A stretch of 64,000 bases of DNA from Cryptomeria japonica (taxonomy: Eukaryota; Streptophyta; Pinopsida; Cupressales; Cupressaceae), in assembly GCF_030272615.1 (NCBI RefSeq), contig NC_081408.1, positions 67,747,546-67,811,545 of the forward strand, given 5' to 3'. The position numbers and the translations under genes are program-made. Numbering within the stretch: the stretch's first letter is position 1; each line of letters starts with the position of its first letter. The notes beneath the pieces are model-generated. The model ran no database searches. It was not told the origin of the DNA and saw only the letters and a program-made list of their open reading frames with translations. Of the stretch, positions 57,701 to 64,000 are shown piece after piece.

Positions 57701-60700
57701 GAGCATCAAATGAGTATGTTTCCACCTTATGAATAAAGGAACAAGATCCTTCTTGCGTAGTCACCACTCGTTGATCCAAAATAGTCCTGAAAGGAGCTCC
57801 TACAGCTCCTCCCAAACCAACTCCTGCCAGTCAGTATAATCTCTTGGATCATCTAGGAAAGACACCTGCACAAATATCCATCCTTGAGTTGTTGAAAATG
57901 TCCCCCATGCATTGTGCAATCCTAGATAAAGCTTTAATTGAGTCCACTATCCCAACAGACATTGATGTTGACTAGTTTCAAGCCCAAATTGGACATCTAG
58001 CTATTTCCCAAAATGTTGCATTTTCTGATAATGATATCTCACCTGATAAGCTCCCTCACAATGATCCTTTACACCTTGAAGTCTTTGTCCATAATTGCAA
58101 AATCTGACGAGTCTTGATAGATGGCAGAGCGGTTCTTAACATCTGTACCTTGAGAGTGGTTATTGGCCTTGGTTATACAGAAAATGACATTGATGCTTCC
58201 AGAAGAATAACCATCAAAGCATATGATGATGTTGAGCACCCATCTAAAGGGATAATTACATTGCCTATCAGAGTTGGTCTAGTGATAAAAAATACTTTCT
58301 TGCAAGTCTTAGACCTTGATCTCCCTTATAATATGATTCTTGTTCGTCCATGGATCCATGCAATGAAAGCAATTCCATCCACCTATCATCAATGTTTAAA
58401 ATATCCTTACAATGGAACTGAGATAACAATTCTAGGAGATCCTAATCCATTTCAATTTTGTGCTGCCCTAAAGGATTCTCCGCAACAGCAAGTCCCAATC
58501 AATAGAGAAGCCAAATCAAATAGCTATGTGGATCCTAATGAATTGTTAGATGCTGTCAAAGGAAAATTGAAGATACAGGACCAAGGATGAGGAGAATATT
58601 CAATGGATCAAACGTTCCTCATTGGGAATTTACCAATATCTCCAAAATCATATGGCAAACCAAGTTTGTTGCAAAAAGAACCTAAAGTGGTTATTCAATA
58701 TCAGCCTCCCACTACATTTACAAGATAGGGTGAACTTGACAAAGAAACTTTAGATGATGATGTCATAGACTAGCTTTATAAGGATCCAACTGAGACCCCA
58801 CCTGTCAAGTTGCCAGTGGAATGGTATGGCAAAGGATTTACTATGCTGCAGAAGAAAGGATATGATGGTTGCAATGGCTTAGGCCTGGACAAGAAGGGAA
58901 GGCTAGAACCTATTATACCCAAGATGCGACCTCCAACTTTAGGGTTAGGTTTTGTACCATTGCGAATTGGACCCTCATCTACCAAAGTGACCACGTGTGG
59001 AAAAGGGTGTAACTCTGATGATGAAATAACACCTGAGGATACCCGACTCGAAACTGATTCCAATGAATGGGAGTGGAGTTCTTTTTCTTCTAGCTCCTAT
59101 GCCCTTGACAATATTTTCCTCAACCCTGATAATTTGCCTATGGAAGACAAACATGAAATAACCCCTCTTCCTAAAAAATGTCCCAATGCTTGGATAGAGT
59201 CATTTTGGGACCCAAGCTTCGAATCGGATACGAGCAGTTTGGATAGTGATACCACGGATGTTTATATCTTTACCATCTCAGTCCTCTCCCTCCTTAAAAC
59301 CAATGATGATATGCCCCTTGTCTATCCCCAGCTTATCTAACATGACCAACAAGAACCACTCACATTGGATTGCTTTCAAAATGACGAAGCAATTGCAGAA
59401 TTCCTTGGACTATGGGAAGGCATACCACAAGGTGATCATAAGGTAGGATTTTCTATTGATCTAGATTCCACAACATATTTTGGGGAGTCAACTCCCTCTT
59501 CCTGTCATCAAAATGAAAAAAGAAAAGAAAAAGAAAAAAATCAAAAGAATAGGTCTTTGAGTGAAAACCATAAGGCACTCTCTGATCATACAAAAGTAAA
59601 AATAAAAGATGTACCTGCGAGTGAAAACCTCTCTGAGGTGCCCAAAGGTGGAAGAGTGGACATACCCCTATCAAGTCAGGACAAATCAACATTACTTGTG
59701 GAAATGATCGAGGAAATCAATTTGGGTACACCTGACAACCCTAAGGTCATTCATTTTGTTGCTTCTCTATCAAAACAGGAAAAGATAGATTTTATCAATT
59801 TCTTTCTAGAGAAGAAGATCAGCTTTGCATGGTCCTATGTAGATATGCCTGGCCTCAGTCCAGAATTAGTCCTTCATCACTTGCCATTGAAAGCGGATGC
59901 CAAGCTTGTCAAACAGAAACTTAGAAAGATGCATCCTCAAGTGGCTCTTTTGGTCAAAATGGAACTGAAAAAATTACTAGATGTGGGCTTTATTAGACCC
60001 ATTGATTATGCAGACTGGATTTCAAATTTGGTACCAATTAGCAAAGTAACTGGGGGCATCAGAATCTGTATAGATTTTAGGGATCTCAATAAAGCATTCC
60101 CTAAAGATGATTTTCCACTACCAAACATAGACATCATAGTTGACATGACTGCTGGATATGAGATGCTCTCGTTGATGGATGGTTTCTCTAGCTATAACCA
60201 AATTTGCATTGCTCCTGAAGATCAACATAAGACTGCATTCACATGTGCTTGGGGTACCTATTGTTGGAATGTGATGCCCTTTGGTCTTAAAAATGTAGGC
60301 GCAACATATCAAAGAGCAATGACGATAATTTTTCATGATTTCATGCATACATTGATGGAGGACTATGTTGATGACTTGTTATGCAAATCTATCACAAGAG
60401 ATAGTCATTTAGCCATCCTGGGCCCAATCTTTGACCGAATGACAACCTATAAGCTCCAACTTAATCCAAAGAAGTGTGTCTTTGGTGTCATAGCTGGAAA
60501 ATTACTAGGATACATTGTTTCTCACCGAGGCATCGAAGTCGACCCGGCCAAGGTTAAAGCAATAATGGATATGTCTCCTCCTTCCAACCTTCGACAATTA
60601 AGAAGTCTGCAAGGAAAGCTCCAATCAATCCATCGCTTTATAGCTCAGTTGGTAGACAAATGTCATCCATTCCATCACCTATTGCATAAAGGAGTCACTT

Positions 60701-62991
60701 TTAAATGGATTGAGCAATGTCAATCAGCCTTTCAAGCTCTCAAGGACTATTTGTTGTTGCCACCTATCCTAATGCCTCCTATAGAAGGAAAGCCATTTAT
60801 ATTATATATTTCTGCAACTGAAATGGCACTAGGAGTTCTCTTGGCTCAACAACATGAGAACGGCAAAGAGCGAGCTGTTTATTATATTAGCCAGACACTT
60901 GTAGGCTATGAGCTGAATTATTCAACTATTGAATGGGCATGCTTAGCAGTGGTATTTGCAACACAGAAACTCTGACACTATATGCTAAATCACCAAACAT
61001 TGTTGGTTGCAAAGATTGATCCCTTGAAATATTTGCTTAGCAGAGCAGCTTTGATGGGTCGCCTAGCCAAGTGGGTCATGATCCTTAGTGAATTTGATAT
61101 TGAGTATATGGAGCGAAAGGTAATAAAAGGACAAGTCATAGCTGATCAACTTGTAAAGGCTCCTATTTATGATGATCATCCCATGTTGATAGATTTTCCA
61201 GATGAATCAGTCTTTGCTCTTACATCTTCTAATGAATGGAAGTTATACTTTGATGGATCCCACACCAAGTTCAGGTTTAGAGCAAGCATACTGTTTGTCA
61301 CCCCTCAAGGTGATGCTATTCCCAAGTCCTATAGAATAACTTTCCATTGTACCAATAACATTGTAGAGTATGAAGCATTGGTCACAGGACTCCGAGTAGC
61401 GGTCCACTGGAACATCACGCATTTACAAGTCTATGGAGATTCTCAATTAGTCATCTGACAGGTCAATGATGACTACGAAACAAAAGATGAAAATCTTATT
61501 CCCTATAAGCACATGGTAGATTTCTTCAAGACAAAATTCAAAGCTATCCATTTCAGTCAAGTTCCAAGAATGCAAAACAAGTCGGCAGATGCAATGGCTA
61601 CAATCACTTCCATCTTGAATATGCCCCATAATATGGACAAGTGTGAATTTTTGGTCAAACAATTGCTTGTCCCTTCTTTTGACATTCGAACAATAGATGT
61701 GATGTGCGTTCTTGTTGGTCCTAACTCCCCATGGTACAATGATGTGTATCAATATTTGAAATCCCAAACCTTACCACCTAACCTTTCCGCTAATCAACAC
61801 CGAGCCTTTATCGGATAGATGGCTAAATATGTCATCATTGCTGACACCCTTTACCGCCATTCCTTTGACCATACCCTCCTTAGGTGTTTGGATTCTAACG
61901 AAGCACAAATGGCATTACACGAGGTTCATGATGGTATATGTGCGGGCCATTTCAATGGTCTAAGCTTAGCCAAAAAGTTGATTCATGCTGGGTATTATTG
62001 GCCCACTCTAGAAAAAGATGTTCATAATTTTATTAAGAAGTGCTACAAGTGCCAGATACATGGAAATTATATTCATGTACCAGCCCAAGATCTACATTCT
62101 ATCATATCTCCATGGCCCTTTTCTCAGTGGGGATTGGATCTTATTGGCAAGATTCACCTGACATCTACAAATGGACACAAGTTCATCATTACAGCCACAG
62201 AGTATTTTACAAAATGGATCGAGGCTATCCCCATGACCTATATCACTGGTGTCCAAATTTCAAAATTCCTGCTGAATTATATCATATGCAGATATGGGGT
62301 TCCCCTTGCCATAGTCACAGATAATGGTCGACCCTTTAAGAATAAAGATGTCAAAGAACTCTGTGAAAAGTTTCATATTCAACACCATTTCTCTAGTCCA
62401 TACTATCCACAGGGTAATGGTCAAGCTAAAGCATCAAATAAAACCATTATCAAGATCTTGAAAAAGGTTGTCAATGACGCTAGTTGAGATTGGCATGTAC
62501 AGTTGAATCCAGCATTATGGGCCTATCGCACTTCTATCTGCACACCTACTGGTGCAACACATTATTCCTTGGTGTATGGTGCGGAAGCCATTTTACCTTT
62601 GGATGTGGAGATTCCTTCCTTGCGTGTTTCCTTGCAATATCTGATTGATGATGAGACACAAAGAGTCTCCCAGTTGCATCAGCTTGAGATGTTAGATGAG
62701 AAACGTCAGATAGCCCTGACACATTTGCAAGCATATCAAAACTATCTCCGTCACTCTTATAATAAGAAAGTCAAAGGGTGACACTTCGAAGTGGGAGACC
62801 TAGTTTTAAAGGCAAACCCCAAGAATGCATAGTCTACTAACATCATCTAGGGAAAGTTTGAACCTAATTGGGTTGGGCCTTTCATAGTGACTGCAGCCTA
62901 TGGCTTGGGGGCATATTAGCTTGCCACTCCAGAAGGTGAACCTTTGTCTGATCCTATAAATAGCATGCACCTTCGCAAGTACTGGGCATAG
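54790..62991 (+). pseudogene. Tat/Ogre gag-pol polyprotein in a single frame with point-mutation stops
   Basis: The ATG at 54790 to the TAG at 62989 is one 2,733-codon frame holding about 22 internal stops and no frameshift. The N-terminal ~540 codons are Gln-rich. The Gag core (~56530-57000) contains YSHLPGNIKTW. A protease-like VLIDGRAVLNICTL (~58117) has Arg-Ala where Gly-Ser is usual. The G-patch is GFTMLQKKGYDGCNGLGL (~58834). RT (~59900-60400) has IRICIDFRDLNKAFP, FGLKNVGATYQ and YVDDLL. RNase H follows, then a second RNase H (LYFDGSHTKFRF, IVEYEALVTGL, YGDSQLVI; ~61230-61450). Integrase has the zinc finger CYKCQ, GLDLIGK and IVTDNGRPF, but GQAKASN where the catalytic Glu belongs. No chromodomain is visible. 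Confidence 0.9.
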
Positions 62992-64000
62992 TTTTCTATC
63001 AGCATTTCTTCAAGTATGATCCTGAAAAAATTCAAAAAAATGAAAAAAGCAAAAAAGGGAAAAAAAAAAAAAAAAAAATCAAAAAAAATACAAAAAAAGT
63101 GAAAAAACAAAGAAAAAAGAGCAAAAGAGTAACAAAAAATGATTCGCCATCTGGTGAAAACCTGGCAAATAGGCATTTTGGGCAAGTACCATGGTGAAAA
63201 CCTGGCAATCAGGTGCCATGAGTAATGAGATCATTGCTCCATCATCTGTCATGACTTCTAGCTATGCTTTCTCTCAGCCGGTTTATCATGTCCATCTTTG
63301 TCTTGACCCAATGTTCTATTTTAGGCCTGTTATTGGTCAACATCATTGTCTTGCATACTCCAGTTTCTTGTACATATGTTTTGTTCCCAGTCTATATATA
63401 TGTCTTTCAGGTATGCATTGGGTGTATTCCCCCTTGTCATGATCAATCACTGGAACTTAAAAATCATATAATGTCCTGAAATAATCCAAAAAATTGAAAA
63501 ATGTCCTGAAATAATCCAAAAAATTGAAAAATGTCCTGAAATAATCCAAAAAATTGAAAAATGTCCTGAAAAAATCCAAAAAAAAAAAAAATTGTCCTGA
63601 AATAAATCCCTAAAAAGTCAAATAAAGTCCTTAAAAAAATGAACACAAAACGAAAAAAAAATTGTAAAAACTCGAAAAGCAAAACAAAAACAAAATTAAA
63701 TATCCTCTTGGTCCATAAGACAGATCACTGAGTATACATCCAACGACATGCAATCACAGATGGTGCTTTAATGAAATCACGCATTAACAAATGAACTTTT
63801 TCAATCAAAACCAAACATTCAAACTGATCCCAATTGTCATATCAATCAAATGTTACCATCAAAATCATTGGTCCTTGACACATTATCATGAGTCTCATAC
63901 AGGGTGTGGTATACTCGAAACCAGACTGTGTCCTTTCTTAGACAGGGTACCACATGTCCTAAAACCAGACAACATGATCATCCTATCAACCCTTTCAACT
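62992..64000 (+). other. 3' untranslated region of the Tat element (incomplete)
   Basis: No gene is visible. It starts with poly-A-rich sequence (63020-63130). 'tggtgaaaacctggcaa' is directly repeated at 63152 and 63192, each followed by a short inverted repeat (for example ACCTG-gcaat-CAGGT). A 30-bp tandem repeat follows. The 3' LTR should lie to the right. Confidence 0.6.
63471..63600 (+). repeat. 30-bp tandem repeat
   Basis: Three exact 30-bp units (63471-63560), each starting 'atgtcctgaaataatcc', are followed by two degenerate units. Confidence 0.9.

Larger units (their letters stand above)
51204..64000 (+). mobile_element. Ty3/gypsy Tat/Ogre-type retrotransposon, 3' end beyond the window
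   Basis: A 5' LTR (51204 to ~52746), a primer-site candidate, a 2-kb leader, one 8.2-kb gag-pol frame and at least 1 kb of 3' untranslated sequence are present. The 3' LTR is not reached. The order Gag, protease, G-patch, RT, RNase H, second (archaeal-type) RNase H, integrase is the Tat/Ogre signature. There are no frameshifts in gag-pol, only point-mutation stops. Confidence 0.85.

Noticed and set aside
63471-63600. Regular 30-bp repeats as a CRISPR array
   Set aside because: The units are contiguous with no spacers, and the context is a plant retrotransposon 3' untranslated region.

Overview
This window looks like heterochromatic, repeat-dominated DNA from a large plant nuclear genome. A gymnosperm is my best guess, but it is an inference and the sequence does not prove it. 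I see no convincing host gene, tRNA, rRNA or CRISPR array. Almost everything recognisable is nested LTR retrotransposons plus one LINE. All of them carry premature stops, mostly TAG and TGA at places where the families have Gln, Arg or Trp. That pattern fits deamination of methylated cytosine.

Layout. 1-1637: degenerate ~96-100 bp tandem repeats, then unassigned DNA. 1638-15721: a Sirevirus-like Copia element (LTRs ~1.5 kb, gag-pol pseudogene 9801-13901). Its 5' LTR is split by a second element, 2387-8949, with a perfect CTTAT target duplication. 18123-18924: a reverse-strand solo LTR of the same family as that inner element, flanked by ATATC. 19925-26892: a second element of the inner element's general type but a different family, with a truncated 5' LTR; it lies in an old Gypsy fragment. 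27672-49810: a reverse-strand LINE of about 8.0 kb once its insertion is removed, flanked by a 15-bp target duplication. It is split by a 14.1-kb chromovirus (28733-42862) with very long ~4.6-kb LTRs and AGATT duplications. 51204-64000: the 5' part of a Tat/Ogre-type Gypsy element, with one 2,733-codon gag-pol frame, a G-patch, dual RNase H and integrase; its 3' LTR lies beyond the window.

Most interesting content. (1) The elements at 2387-8949 and 19925-26892 have LTRs, a Met-tRNA primer site and a Sirevirus-type polypurine tract, but no protease, integrase, RT or RNase H. Both instead carry the same two genes: a coiled-coil protein with four CCHC zinc knuckles, and a ~1,000-1,140-codon protein of unknown function with an alignable N-terminal domain. 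A shared TATA-containing block lies upstream of the second gene. They look like satellites of a Sirevirus-like Copia, which supplies similar cis signals in the same window. (2) The LINE carries a third ORF of about 570 codons downstream of its RNase H and inside its target duplications. It encodes a non-retroelement-like domain, an acidic linker and a coiled coil.

The coordinates of LTR ends and target duplications were read directly from the sequence. Lineage names rest on domain order and motifs. Functions for the two unknown proteins are not claimed.
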